In this document: positions 1 to 7,939 of the stretch, piece after piece
Position numbering within the stretch: the first letter of the stretch is position 1
Layout of the letters: every line of letters starts with the position of its first letter
Origin: RUG708 sp050946535
Lineage (GTDB): Bacteria; Bacillota; Clostridia; Peptostreptococcales; Anaerovoracaceae
Length of the DNA: 34,515 nt
Direction: 5' to 3'
Assembly (NCBI GenBank): GCA_050946535.1
Contig: JBMNUZ010000016.1
Span: forward strand, 1-34,515
Translations under genes and position numbers: made by a program
The notes under the pieces: generated by a model
Told to the model about the DNA's origin: nothing
Seen by the model: the letters and a program-made list of their open reading frames with translations, nothing else
Database searches by the model: none

Positions 1-130
1 AGTCAGCAATAGGGTGCTGCCGTAGGAAAAAGTACTAATCCACAGCGTCTACACAGAAGTATACAGAGAAATTCAAAGAAAGGAAAATGTGGAGAACTTC
101 CCTATGAGTTCAATATACAAGGAAAAGTAA

Positions 131-1153
131 ATGCTTAAAGGAAAGAAAAAATTCTTATGCATAGGCCTCACAGTTGCTATGTGCGCCGCTGCTTTCACTG
201 CATGCGGATCAAGCAGCACGAGCAGCTCCAGCAGCAGTTCTGCGGACTCATCTTCATCTGGTACAGTATCAGGAACAGTTACGGCTTCCGGTTCATCGGC
301 ACTCCAGCCTCTGGCTCAGCAGGCTGCAGATGACTTCATGGCAGAGAACCCTGACTGCACAGTTACGATCAACGGCGGCGGTTCCGGCGAAGGACTCAAG
401 CAGGTAGCAGACGGTGCCGTAGATATCGGTAACTCGGATGTATTTGCAGAAGAAAAACTCGATGCCAGCGCTGCAAGCGAACTCGTTGACCACGAAGTAG
501 CGCTCATCACCGTAGCTCCTGTAGTAAACAAGGATCTCGGAGTTGACAACCTCAGCACTGAAGATCTCAAGGGAATCTTCACCGGCCAGATCACAAACTG
601 GAGTGAAGTCGGCGGTCCTGACCTCGACATCATGCTCGTAACAAGACCTTCTTCATCAGGTACAAGAGCTCTGTTCAAGGAATACGCTCTTGAAGGAGAA
701 GAAGAATCTTCAAGCTCTGCTCTCGAAACAGACGACTCCGGTACTCTTATGGAAACCATCAGCCAGAACAAGGGTGCGATCGGTTACGTAGCTCTCTCAT
801 ACCTCGTTAACAACGACAGCGCTGTTGCAGTAAGCATCGACAATGTAGAACCTACCCTCGAAAACACTTACAGCGGCAAGTACAACGTATGGGGCTATGA
901 GCACATGTACACTAAGGGTGAAGGAAGCGAAGCAGCTCAGGCATTCATCGAATACCTCTCAGGCGACAAGTATGCCAACAGCGTAGAAGATCTCGGATAC
1001 GGAGCTATCTCGAAGCTCTCAGACGAGGCTGCCAAGGCTCACGAATCTTCTTCAAGCAGCAGCTCTTCATCGAGCACTGATTCATCGTCGAGCAGCAGCT
1101 CATCAAGCACAGATTCATCATCGAGCACTAGTTCATCCTCAAGCGCACAGTAA
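131..1153 (+). CDS. pstS: Phosphate ABC transporter substrate-binding lipoprotein PstS
   Basis: This is the extracytoplasmic phosphate-binding protein that delivers phosphate to the PstCAB transporter. The 340-residue product starts with a positively charged, hydrophobic lipoprotein signal ending in FTAC, so Cys25 should be lipidated. A Ser-rich linker (about 26-44) follows, then the PstS fold: TASGSSALQPL near residue 51, a GGGSGEG loop near 82, the segment TGQITNWSEVGG near 150, and the phosphate-loop motif SSSGTR near 176. AAGGAA lies 6 nt before the ATG. It is the first gene of a pst-pho locus and is followed by a hairpin terminator, which fits the usual excess of PstS over the permease. 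The odd feature is a C-terminal tail of about 35 residues (306-340) made almost only of Ser with a few Thr-Asp pairs. Family assignment is secure. Confidence 0.96.
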   Translation: MLKGKKKFLCIGLTVAMCAAAFTACGSSSTSSSSSSSADSSSSGTVSGTVTASGSSALQPLAQQAADDFMAENPDCTVTINGGGSGEGLKQVADGAVDIGNSDVFAEEKLDASAASELVDHEVALITVAPVVNKDLGVDNLSTEDLKGIFTGQITNWSEVGGPDLDIMLVTRPSSSGTRALFKEYALEGEEESSSSALETDDSGTLMETISQNKGAIGYVALSYLVNNDSAVAVSIDNVEPTLENTYSGKYNVWGYEHMYTKGEGSEAAQAFIEYLSGDKYANSVEDLGYGAISKLSDEAAKAHESSSSSSSSSSTDSSSSSSSSSTDSSSSTSSSSSAQ

Positions 1154-1199
1154 CAACGTGCATCAGATTTGAGAAACAAATAGTCTCAACTTACAGTTT

Positions 1200-1233
1200 C
1201 CTCACGGCGGACAACCGCTGTGAGGAAATTTTT
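1200..1233 (+). terminator. Hairpin terminator between pstS and pstC
   Basis: An 11-bp stem (1200-1210 with 1215-1225, one G-T pair) closes an ACAA loop and is followed by AAATTTTT. It lies 47 nt after the pstS stop and about 110 nt before pstC. Partial read-through would give more pstS than permease mRNA. Confidence 0.8.
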
Positions 1234-1345
1234 AAAGTATTGTTTTAATCTTAACATCGCTCAGCGTACGGTCTTCTTCAGCTTTTCAACATCGGCTTTT
1301 CAATAAATGATTTCACAGAGAGAAACAAGGAAATTAAGGATTATT

Positions 1346-2263
1346 ATGGGAAGTAAAAACGACAGCGGGATGTTTAAAAAAGAATATCTCGGACGTTCTG
1401 TTGTGACGGTTTGCGGTATTCTGATCATCGCTCTTACTCTCATCATCAGTATATTCCTTATCGTAAAGGGCAGCGGAACATTTACAATCTATCATCATTC
1501 TGTATTTGAGTTCCTGTTCTCAGATAAGTGGAGTCCGAGTGACGTATCAGGAGAGGGCGGAGGCAATGTCGGAGCCAGGATATATATCCTCGGTTCGCTC
1601 ATGACATGCGGCCTTGCACTCTTAATAGCACTGCCTTTCAGTCTGGCAGCCGCAATCTTCATTTCGGAAATATCTCCGGACATCGGAGGCAAATATCTCC
1701 AGCCGGCTATCGAAATTTTCGTAGGAATCCCTTCTGTAGTATACGGCTGGGTCGGCTTGAGAGTTCTCGTACCTTTCATCAGAGACAAATTCAATGCTCC
1801 GATGGGAGGCTACTCGGTGCTTGCAGCAGGCATAGTGCTGGCGATTATGATTTTCCCTACCATTACGACTCTGTCGGCGGACGCGCTTCGTGCGCTTCCT
1901 GATTCGTACAGGCTCGCTTCATATGGTCTCGGAGCTTCACGCTGGCAGGTAATCTACACTGTACTTGTTCCGGCGGCAAAAAACGGCATATTATCCGGCG
2001 TAATCCTCGGACTGAGCAGGGCGTTCGGCGAGACTCTGGCGGTAGCCATGGTAATCGGAAAGACCCGTGTATTGCCTAAAGGCATACTTTATCCGACGAA
2101 CAACCTGACGGCAGCCATCGCGGCGGATATGGGAAATACAGCCAACGGAAGCGAATACAATCTCGCATTATGGACTATGGCGCTCCTGCTGTTAATAATC
2201 TCGCTCGCATGTATCATCGCGATACACATCATATTGAGAGATAAGAAAGAAAAGAATGACTAG
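1346..2263 (+). CDS. pstC: Phosphate ABC transporter permease PstC
   Basis: PstC is one of two membrane subunits of the high-affinity phosphate importer. The ATG at 1346 is chosen because AAGGA sits 5 nt upstream; the in-frame ATG at 1307 has no ribosome site. The 305-residue product has a first membrane helix near the N-terminus (VVTVCGILIIALTLII) and further helices spread to the C-terminus. The permease (EAA) loop reads YGLGASRWQVIYTVLVPAA, followed by GLSRAFGETLAVAMVIG, which is typical of PstC. Its stop codon overlaps the AGGAGG of pstA, so the two are translated as a pair. Length and order match the family. Confidence 0.95.
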   Translation: MGSKNDSGMFKKEYLGRSVVTVCGILIIALTLIISIFLIVKGSGTFTIYHHSVFEFLFSDKWSPSDVSGEGGGNVGARIYILGSLMTCGLALLIALPFSLAAAIFISEISPDIGGKYLQPAIEIFVGIPSVVYGWVGLRVLVPFIRDKFNAPMGGYSVLAAGIVLAIMIFPTITTLSADALRALPDSYRLASYGLGASRWQVIYTVLVPAAKNGILSGVILGLSRAFGETLAVAMVIGKTRVLPKGILYPTNNLTAAIAADMGNTANGSEYNLALWTMALLLLIISLACIIAIHIILRDKKEKND

Positions 2264-2274
2264 GAGGACGTGCA

Positions 2275-3165
2275 GTGGAAGAAAGAGACGCTAGACATAA
2301 GCGGGTTAAAATAACGAACCGGCTGATGACCGGTGTATTTTATGGAGTAGGTGGTTTCTTTATACTCCTTCTGATCGTCCTTGCAGCGTATATCGTCATT
2401 CAGGGAATCAGGAGCATATATCCGGGCGTGTTCAGTTTTACGCGCAACGGAATAGGAAATCAGTTATTCAACACGGTATATCTTGTACTTATAGCACTTG
2501 TAATCAGTACTCCGCTCGGAGTAGCAGCGGGCGTATATCTGGCAGAATATGCGAAGCAGGGAAAACTTACGGAACTGATAACGATGTCGATCGAAGCATT
2601 GTCGTCACTGCCTTCAATCGTAATCGGCCTGTTCGGATACCTGGTGTTCATACTTATGACAGGTATGAAGTGGAACCTAATCGCCGGTGCTCTTGCAGTC
2701 ACGATCATGAGTATTCCTCTGATCACGACGACCACCAGAGACGCGCTCAAGGCGCTGCCGCCTGATTACAAGAGCAGCAGCATAGGCCTCGGTGCGACGA
2801 GATGGCAGACGATGTGGCACGTGCTCCTTCCGGCGTGCGTTCCGCGAATCGTTACAGGAATCATCCTCGTGGCAGGAAGAGGCTTCGGCGAAGCAGCGGC
2901 ACTTATGTACACGGCAGGTCAGAGTACTGTGATCAACTGGTCGAACTGGGACATCACCTCTTCGACATGCGCGCTCAACCCGTTCAGACCGGGCGAAACG
3001 CTCGCTCTTCACGTATGGGTTATGCGTACAGAAGGAAGCCTTAACCCTCACTCAACCGATATTGCCAATGTATCGTCGGCGGTTCTGATTCTTCTGGTAC
3101 TCGCATTCAACCTTCTCGCGAGATACCTTTCGAGACGTATCGACCGCAAGAATTCCGGTGAATAA
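2275..3165 (+). CDS. pstA: Phosphate ABC transporter permease PstA
   Basis: PstA is the second membrane subunit of the phosphate importer and pairs with PstC. The start is a GTG with AGGAGG 7 nt upstream. The 296-residue product has an N-terminal helix (FYGVGGFFILLLIVLAAYIVI), then the permease fold. Recognisable segments are ALSSLPSIVIGLFGYL, the loop SSSIGLGATRWQTMWHVLLP and GRGFGEAAALMYTAG. The C-terminal helix ends in RYLSRRIDRK, giving a basic cytoplasmic end. It starts 11 nt after pstC and lies 58 nt before pstB. Nothing unusual was seen. Confidence 0.95.
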   Translation: MEERDARHKRVKITNRLMTGVFYGVGGFFILLLIVLAAYIVIQGIRSIYPGVFSFTRNGIGNQLFNTVYLVLIALVISTPLGVAAGVYLAEYAKQGKLTELITMSIEALSSLPSIVIGLFGYLVFILMTGMKWNLIAGALAVTIMSIPLITTTTRDALKALPPDYKSSSIGLGATRWQTMWHVLLPACVPRIVTGIILVAGRGFGEAAALMYTAGQSTVINWSNWDITSSTCALNPFRPGETLALHVWVMRTEGSLNPHSTDIANVSSAVLILLVLAFNLLARYLSRRIDRKNSGE

Positions 3166-3223
3166 AAGATTTTGCCGGCAGATGATGATTAATGAACTGA
3201 TTTCCATTTGATGAGGTGTTTTA

Positions 3224-3997
3224 ATGGATAATAATAAAGTTGCTAATAAAGACAAGATCACCATCGAGCATATGGATCTGTATTACGGCGATTTTCACGC
3301 TCTGAAGGATGTCAGCCTTCACATCCCGCCTAATCAGATCACAGCTCTGATAGGACCTTCCGGATGCGGAAAATCAACGCTTCTGAAATCTCTTAACAGG
3401 ATGAACGATCTTGTCGAAGGCTGCAAGATCACAGGGACAATCGAAATCGACGGAATAGATATCTACGGTGACATCGACGTCAACCTTCTCCGGAAGAACG
3501 TAGGAATGGTATTCCAGCAGCCGAATCCTTTCCCGATGTCGATTTACGACAACGTCGCGTACGGTCCGCGAACTCACGGAATCAGAAAGCGTGCAGATCT
3601 GGACGAGATAGTCGAGAAATCGCTCAGAGACGCAGGAATATGGGATGAAGTAAAGGACAGACTTAATAAAAGCGCGATCGGGATGTCCGGCGGGCAGCAG
3701 CAGAGAATTTGCATCGCAAGAGCACTTGCGGTACAGCCTGACGTGCTCCTCATGGACGAGCCTACGAGTGCGCTCGACCCTATTTCCACTTCGGTTATCG
3801 AGGATCTTGCGATAGAATTAAAGAAGAATTATACTATTGTTATTGTTACACATAACATGCAGCAGGCAACTCGTATCTCGGACAAGACAGCATTCTTCCT
3901 TCTCGGGGAGATGGTCGAGTTCAACGATACGGAGAAGCTTTTCGGTAATCCTCAGGACAAGAGGACAGAAGAATATATAACAGGGAGGTTCGGCTGA
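3224..3997 (+). CDS. pstB: Phosphate ABC transporter ATP-binding protein PstB
   Basis: PstB is the ATPase that powers phosphate import through PstCA. The 257-residue product has all ABC motifs: Walker A GPSGCGKST with Lys50, the Q-loop in VFQQPNPFPMS, the signature MSGGQQQR, Walker B VLLMDEPTSALD with Asp178-Glu179, and the switch histidine in VTHNMQQA. The VFQQPNPFP stretch is typical of PstB. GAGGTG lies 5 nt before the ATG. The stop codon overlaps the start of phoU by one base (TGATG), which suggests translational coupling. Confidence 0.97.
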   Translation: MDNNKVANKDKITIEHMDLYYGDFHALKDVSLHIPPNQITALIGPSGCGKSTLLKSLNRMNDLVEGCKITGTIEIDGIDIYGDIDVNLLRKNVGMVFQQPNPFPMSIYDNVAYGPRTHGIRKRADLDEIVEKSLRDAGIWDEVKDRLNKSAIGMSGGQQQRICIARALAVQPDVLLMDEPTSALDPISTSVIEDLAIELKKNYTIVIVTHNMQQATRISDKTAFFLLGEMVEFNDTEKLFGNPQDKRTEEYITGRFG

Positions 3998-4653
3998 TGG
4001 CACTGCGCGCTCGTTACAATGGGCAGCTTGAGACTCTCCATCTTCAGCTTATCAAGATGGGAGCACTCAGCGAGGACGCTATAGATGCCGCGATGAAATC
4101 GCTTTTCAATCACGACTCTTCTATGGCGGAAAAGACGTTTTCTCTTGAAAAGGATATAGACGAACAGGAAAAAGACATAGAGAACCTGTGCATCAAGCTG
4201 CTTCTCGAACAGCAGCCGGTGGCAACAGATCTCAGAATGGTTTCCTCGGCTATGAGAATGATCTCCGATCTCGAAAGAATCGGCGATCTCGCAGAGAACA
4301 TCGCTGAAATCACGAAATTTATAGACAAGGACGATGTGATTTCACGCATTCCTTTGAATTCGATGGCGGAAGCCGCTTCAGATATGGTAGCGGAGAGCGT
4401 CGAATCGTTCGTCAGAAGCGATGTGGATCTCGCGAAGAAGGTCATCCAGAGCGACGATAACGTAGACGAGTATTTTGTAGAAATCAAGAAAGAACTTATG
4501 AACGAGATCAAAGAGAACAGTGAGAACGGCGAAGCCTGCCTCGACATACTCATGATCTCCAAGTATCTTGAAAGAGTTGCTGACCATGCCGTCAATGTTG
4601 CCGAGTGGGTTATCTACGCCGTAACGGGTGAAAATCCGAAAAATAAAGAATAG
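3997..4653 (+). CDS. phoU: Phosphate transport regulator PhoU
   Basis: PhoU is a cytoplasmic regulator that links the Pst transporter to the PhoR kinase and restrains phosphate uptake and signalling when phosphate is plentiful. The 218-residue, mostly helical product has two PhoU repeats. In the first, the metal-binding type motif appears as MRMISDLERIGDLAENIAE (around 86-104); in the second, as ISKYLERVADHAVNVAEW (around 187-204). GGGAGG lies 8 nt before the ATG, which overlaps the pstB stop. It is followed after 63 nt by the response regulator, so sensing and transport genes are contiguous. Confidence 0.95.
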   Translation: MALRARYNGQLETLHLQLIKMGALSEDAIDAAMKSLFNHDSSMAEKTFSLEKDIDEQEKDIENLCIKLLLEQQPVATDLRMVSSAMRMISDLERIGDLAENIAEITKFIDKDDVISRIPLNSMAEAASDMVAESVESFVRSDVDLAKKVIQSDDNVDEYFVEIKKELMNEIKENSENGEACLDILMISKYLERVADHAVNVAEWVIYAVTGENPKNKE

Positions 4654-4716
4654 GTTCCTTCATTCGGGACGGAAGGGTCCAGCCGTGTGGACGAAGCAGT
4701 TTTAGAGGTGAGTTTA

Positions 4717-5394
4717 ATGATTTACATAGTGGAAGATGACGCAAGCATAAGGGAACTTCTGGAATATTCCTTCAACAACAGCGGATATGAGGCGCAGGGT
4801 TTCGCTCTCCCGTCTGAGTTCTGGAAGGCTCTGGGACATAAAAAGCCGGATCTCATCCTGCTCGATATCATGCTTCCTGAAGAGGACGGCATGCATATCC
4901 TGAACAGCCTGCGGAACTCTTCTTCTACGTCATCAATCCCTGTTATCATGCTTACGGCGAAATCGGACGAATACGACAAGGTCATGGGTCTCGACAGAGG
5001 CGCCGATGACTATGTCACCAAACCATTCAGTATCATCGAGCTGATTTCTCGTGTCAAGGCTGTCCTCAGAAGGACTTCGTCAGCTCCCGAAACCGAATTC
5101 AAAGTGGGAGATCTCATGCTCAACAGAGACAGACACGTCGTCACTGCGGGCGGCAGGGAAATATCGCTCACTTTCAAGGAGTTTGAGCTTCTCAGCATGC
5201 TGATGGAAAACAAAAATATTGTACTGGAAAGAGACAGACTTCTCAAAAACATATGGGGATATGATTTTGACGGAGAAACCCGGACGGTAGACGTACATAT
5301 AAGGACGCTGAGATCAAAGCTCGGCGATTCCGGAAAATGCATTAAAACCGTAAGGGGTGTCGGTTACAAACTGGAGGATCGCGAAGATGAGTAA
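4717..5394 (+). CDS. phoB: OmpR/PhoB-family response regulator of the phosphate regulon
   Basis: This is a DNA-binding response regulator (PhoP in Bacillus naming) that should activate phosphate-starvation genes when phosphorylated by the PhoR encoded next to it. The ATG at 4717 has GAGGTG 6 nt upstream; a GTG at 4687 is in frame but lacks a ribosome site. The 225-residue product has a receiver domain with the acidic pocket VEDDAS, phospho-acceptor Asp50 in LILLDIMLPEEDG and the conserved Lys in YVTKPF. A winged-helix domain from about 130 onward carries the recognition region ETRTVDVHIRTLRSKLG. Its last 8 nt overlap the phoR start. Confidence 0.94.
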   Translation: MIYIVEDDASIRELLEYSFNNSGYEAQGFALPSEFWKALGHKKPDLILLDIMLPEEDGMHILNSLRNSSSTSSIPVIMLTAKSDEYDKVMGLDRGADDYVTKPFSIIELISRVKAVLRRTSSAPETEFKVGDLMLNRDRHVVTAGGREISLTFKEFELLSMLMENKNIVLERDRLLKNIWGYDFDGETRTVDVHIRTLRSKLGDSGKCIKTVRGVGYKLEDREDE

Positions 5395-7075
5395 AAGAAT
5401 TTTTGCTGCGATCTTCGGTACTGCATCAATTGTTCTTTTACTGAGTCTGGCTCTCGTGCTCGGATCTGTTTATTCCTATTACTCAAATCAATATTCGAAG
5501 GAACTCCGTTCCGATATCGTTTTCCTTTCAGACGGCGTGGAAAATGAAGGCATCTCATATCTTCAGCGTGTTTCCGATGAAGATGAGGTACAGAATATCA
5601 GAATCACGTGGATTGCATCCGACGGTACGGTACTGTTTGACAACAAGGCAGATGCTTCGACGATGGGAAATCACGCAAACCGTCCTGAGGTACAGGAAGC
5701 GCTGGAGAATGGCTATGGAAGCGGATCCAGATATTCAAAGACACTCTCGGTTCAGACACATTATTACGCGAAGGAACTCGACGATGGTACAGTATTAAGG
5801 GTTGCGGTAGATCAGAATACATGGGTTTCCGGCATCAGGGGAAATTTCACGGCGATTCTGGCGGTTCTGCTCGCGGCTATAGCAATTTCAGCCGCCATTT
5901 CGTACAGATTATCGCACAGGATTATCGATCCTCTCAACAACATCGACCTCGACAATCCGACAGACACCGATGTTTACGAGGAATTACAGCCTCTCCTGAG
6001 GAGACTGGACAACCAGCAGAAACAGATAGCAAAACAAGTTGACGATATTCAGCAACAGCAGAGGGAATTTACTGCTATTACTGACAATATGACTGAAGGT
6101 TTAATAGTGATAAACGCAAAGAACGAATTGCTTTCGTGCAATACGAGCGCACTTGAGATTCTTAATGCGGAAAAGCCTGAGGGAAAGACAAACATACTGG
6201 AGCTTACGCGAAACAGCGTCGTCAGAGATGCCGTTGAAACCGCAGCTGAGGGAAAACACTGCGAACAGCCGATGAAGCTCGGAGACCGTGTTTACAGCGT
6301 AATTTCCGCTCCTGTTTACGTCAACGGAGGAAACGGCGAGTCCGGGGCCAAAGAGGATATCAAGGGCGCCGTGCTTGTCTTCATCGATACGACGGAAAAG
6401 GAAGAGCGCGACAGACTCAGGAGAGAGTTCGCGGCAAATGTAACCCACGAGCTCAAAACTCCGCTCACGTCTGTCATGGGCTTTGCCGAGCTTATGAAAT
6501 CCGGTCTCGTGAAGGCCGGGGACACCAAAGAGATAGCCGGCAAGATTTACGATGAGTCGAGACGTCTTCTCAGCCTCATCGACGATATCCTTCATCTGTC
6601 GAGGCTCGAAGAGATGGATCCAGACCAGAAGATCGAGGAAGTCGATCTGAAGGAGGAATCACTCGATGTAATTCAGAGGCTCAGCACTGTTGCCGCAAAC
6701 AACAACATTTCGGTTGTCTACGACGGAGGCGACATAAAGGTCGATACCATACCTCAGGTTCTCGACGAGATCGTTTACAACATCGTGGAGAATGCAATCA
6801 AATACAACGTGCCTGACGGCAGCGTCACGATAGACGTAGGAATCAGAGACGGCAGAAAATATCTGAGCGTCGCCGACACAGGCATAGGAATTCCTCAGAG
6901 CGAACAGGACAGAATCTTCGAGCGCTTCTACAGGGTCGACAAATCTCATTCCGATGTCATAGAAGGAACCGGGCTGGGACTTGCGATCGTCAAGCACGGA
7001 ATAAAAGTCATAGGTGCGGAGCTCAAGGTAGAAAGCAGACCGGGCGAAGGCACTACTATGACAATATGGTTTTAA
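5387..7075 (+). CDS. phoR: Phosphate-regulon sensor histidine kinase PhoR
   Basis: This is the membrane sensor kinase partner of the preceding regulator. The ATG at 5387 lies inside the end of phoB, with GGAGG about 9 nt upstream. The 562-residue product has a helix at about 6-32, an extracellular sensor region, a second helix at about 154-173, a linker with coiled-coil character (DNQQKQIAKQVDDIQQQQ), a PAS domain (about 227-335), a HisKA domain with phospho-accepting His354 in NVTHELKTPL, and an ATPase domain with N box NIVENAIKYN (about 465-474), G1 DTGIGIP (497-503) and G2 GTGLGLA (527-533). The arrangement matches Firmicutes PhoR. Confidence 0.94.
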   Translation: MSKRIFAAIFGTASIVLLLSLALVLGSVYSYYSNQYSKELRSDIVFLSDGVENEGISYLQRVSDEDEVQNIRITWIASDGTVLFDNKADASTMGNHANRPEVQEALENGYGSGSRYSKTLSVQTHYYAKELDDGTVLRVAVDQNTWVSGIRGNFTAILAVLLAAIAISAAISYRLSHRIIDPLNNIDLDNPTDTDVYEELQPLLRRLDNQQKQIAKQVDDIQQQQREFTAITDNMTEGLIVINAKNELLSCNTSALEILNAEKPEGKTNILELTRNSVVRDAVETAAEGKHCEQPMKLGDRVYSVISAPVYVNGGNGESGAKEDIKGAVLVFIDTTEKEERDRLRREFAANVTHELKTPLTSVMGFAELMKSGLVKAGDTKEIAGKIYDESRRLLSLIDDILHLSRLEEMDPDQKIEEVDLKEESLDVIQRLSTVAANNNISVVYDGGDIKVDTIPQVLDEIVYNIVENAIKYNVPDGSVTIDVGIRDGRKYLSVADTGIGIPQSEQDRIFERFYRVDKSHSDVIEGTGLGLAIVKHGIKVIGAELKVESRPGEGTTMTIWF

Positions 7076-7134
7076 ATAAACGAGGTTTCGTCAGCTCTGC
7101 TGACGGGAAAAATAAATAATGCAGCTTTTTCAAG

Positions 7135-7173
7135 AAGAGGACACGAATGAGATCTATCATGTGTTCTCTTTTT
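7135..7173 (+). terminator. Terminator of the pst-pho locus
   Basis: A 10-bp stem (7135-7144 with 7161-7170, one G-T pair) is extended by an inner ATGA/TCAT pairing (7147-7150 with 7157-7160). It is followed directly by a T run to 7173. It lies 60 nt after the phoR stop. Confidence 0.8.
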
Positions 7174-7419
7174 GATTGCCCGAAAAGATTGCCTGAAAAG
7201 ACTGCCCGAATTCCGGAAACCGGATTGCAGACCTGCTGCCGCTTGACAAATATATGACAAGCGCAGGAGGTTTTTGAAGTATGCCGGATCCGATTTACCT
7301 TGCATGCGTTTCAGCCGGATTGTCCTTATTACCGGCATTTTGATTAAAAGAATATTTCGGAAGTGAAGATTCAGGAATAGAATTTTCCAGTCTCTCATCC
7401 GCTCACAGTGCTAATCTCT

Positions 7420-7470
7420 TCATCGTGTTCATCCTTTCTAGTGCCATTCTCTCATCGTGCTCATCCTTTC
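7420..7470. repeat. Near-identical 19-nt repeat pair in a gene-free stretch
   Basis: The 19-mer at 7420-7438 recurs at 7452-7470 with one mismatch, a period of 32 nt. A more diverged third unit appears to follow at about 7480-7502. No convincing coding frame was seen in 7174-7790. Confidence 0.6.
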
Positions 7471-7550
7471 GTAGTGTTCATCTTCTCATAGTCATAGTGC
7501 TCAGAGGCGTATCTCGTCCAGCGCCATACCCAGATAACTCTTAGTTTTGT

Positions 7551-7655
7551 ACCGCACGCCATGCCAGCGTTACACTGCGGAATATCAGGATTTATCCATT
7601 CCTGCAATGGTCCAGAGATGGATATACCGTACGCCCTGCCAGCAATACTCTGCGC
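7551..7655. repeat. Imperfect 30-nt direct repeat
   Basis: The segments 7551-7580 and 7626-7655 align over 30 nt with six mismatches (shared core ACGCC.TGCCAGC). They sit in the same gene-free stretch as the 32-nt-period repeat. A possible, weaker third copy lies near 7690-7720. Confidence 0.45.
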
Positions 7656-7747
7656 ATATGGTGCGCCCTTCTCAGGTGCGCATGCCGTCCTGCGCCGTGC
7701 CGCAATGCTATTCACAATAATATGCCGCGCGCAATGATGCAAAACTA

Positions 7748-7762
7748 TTTGCAGTATGCAAA
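7748..7762. promoter_or_regulatory. Perfect inverted repeat upstream of the CoA-transferase promoter
   Basis: TTTGCA, three bases, TGCAAA: a perfect 6-bp-arm palindrome 27 nt before the -35 box. It may be an operator or activator site. Which protein binds it, if any, is unknown. Confidence 0.35.
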
Positions 7763-7789
7763 AAAATCGTTTGCCATACGAATTATTTG

Positions 7790-7818
7790 TTGCATTTGTT
7801 TCAGATTTCACATATAAC
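7790..7818 (+). promoter_or_regulatory. Sigma-A-type promoter of the CoA-transferase gene
   Basis: TTGCAT (7790-7795), a 17-nt spacer and TATAAC (7813-7818). The expected start near 7825 gives a leader of about 115 nt. That leader contains a hairpin at 7835-7865 (CGCACC with GGTGCG, continued by GT/AC past a bulged C and by AGC/GCT). Confidence 0.65.
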
Positions 7819-7939
7819 AGAAGTATAAGAATATCGCACCCGTCAGCTATATGGCTTACGGTGCGGTTGAATGCAGGGCTGGCAGAATTTTTTCGTGCTG
7901 CTGATGTGTACAGAAGTTGGTAAGGAGGAACCCTGTTAT

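Noticed and set aside
7087..7104. A CGTCAGC/GCTGACG hairpin just after phoR
   Set aside because: A stem is present but no T run follows on the plus strand; the terminator at 7135-7173 is far better.
7461..7811. A 116-codon minus-strand frame in the gap before the CoA-transferase
   Set aside because: It overlaps degenerate repeats and the CoA-transferase promoter, and has no ribosome site or recognised domain.
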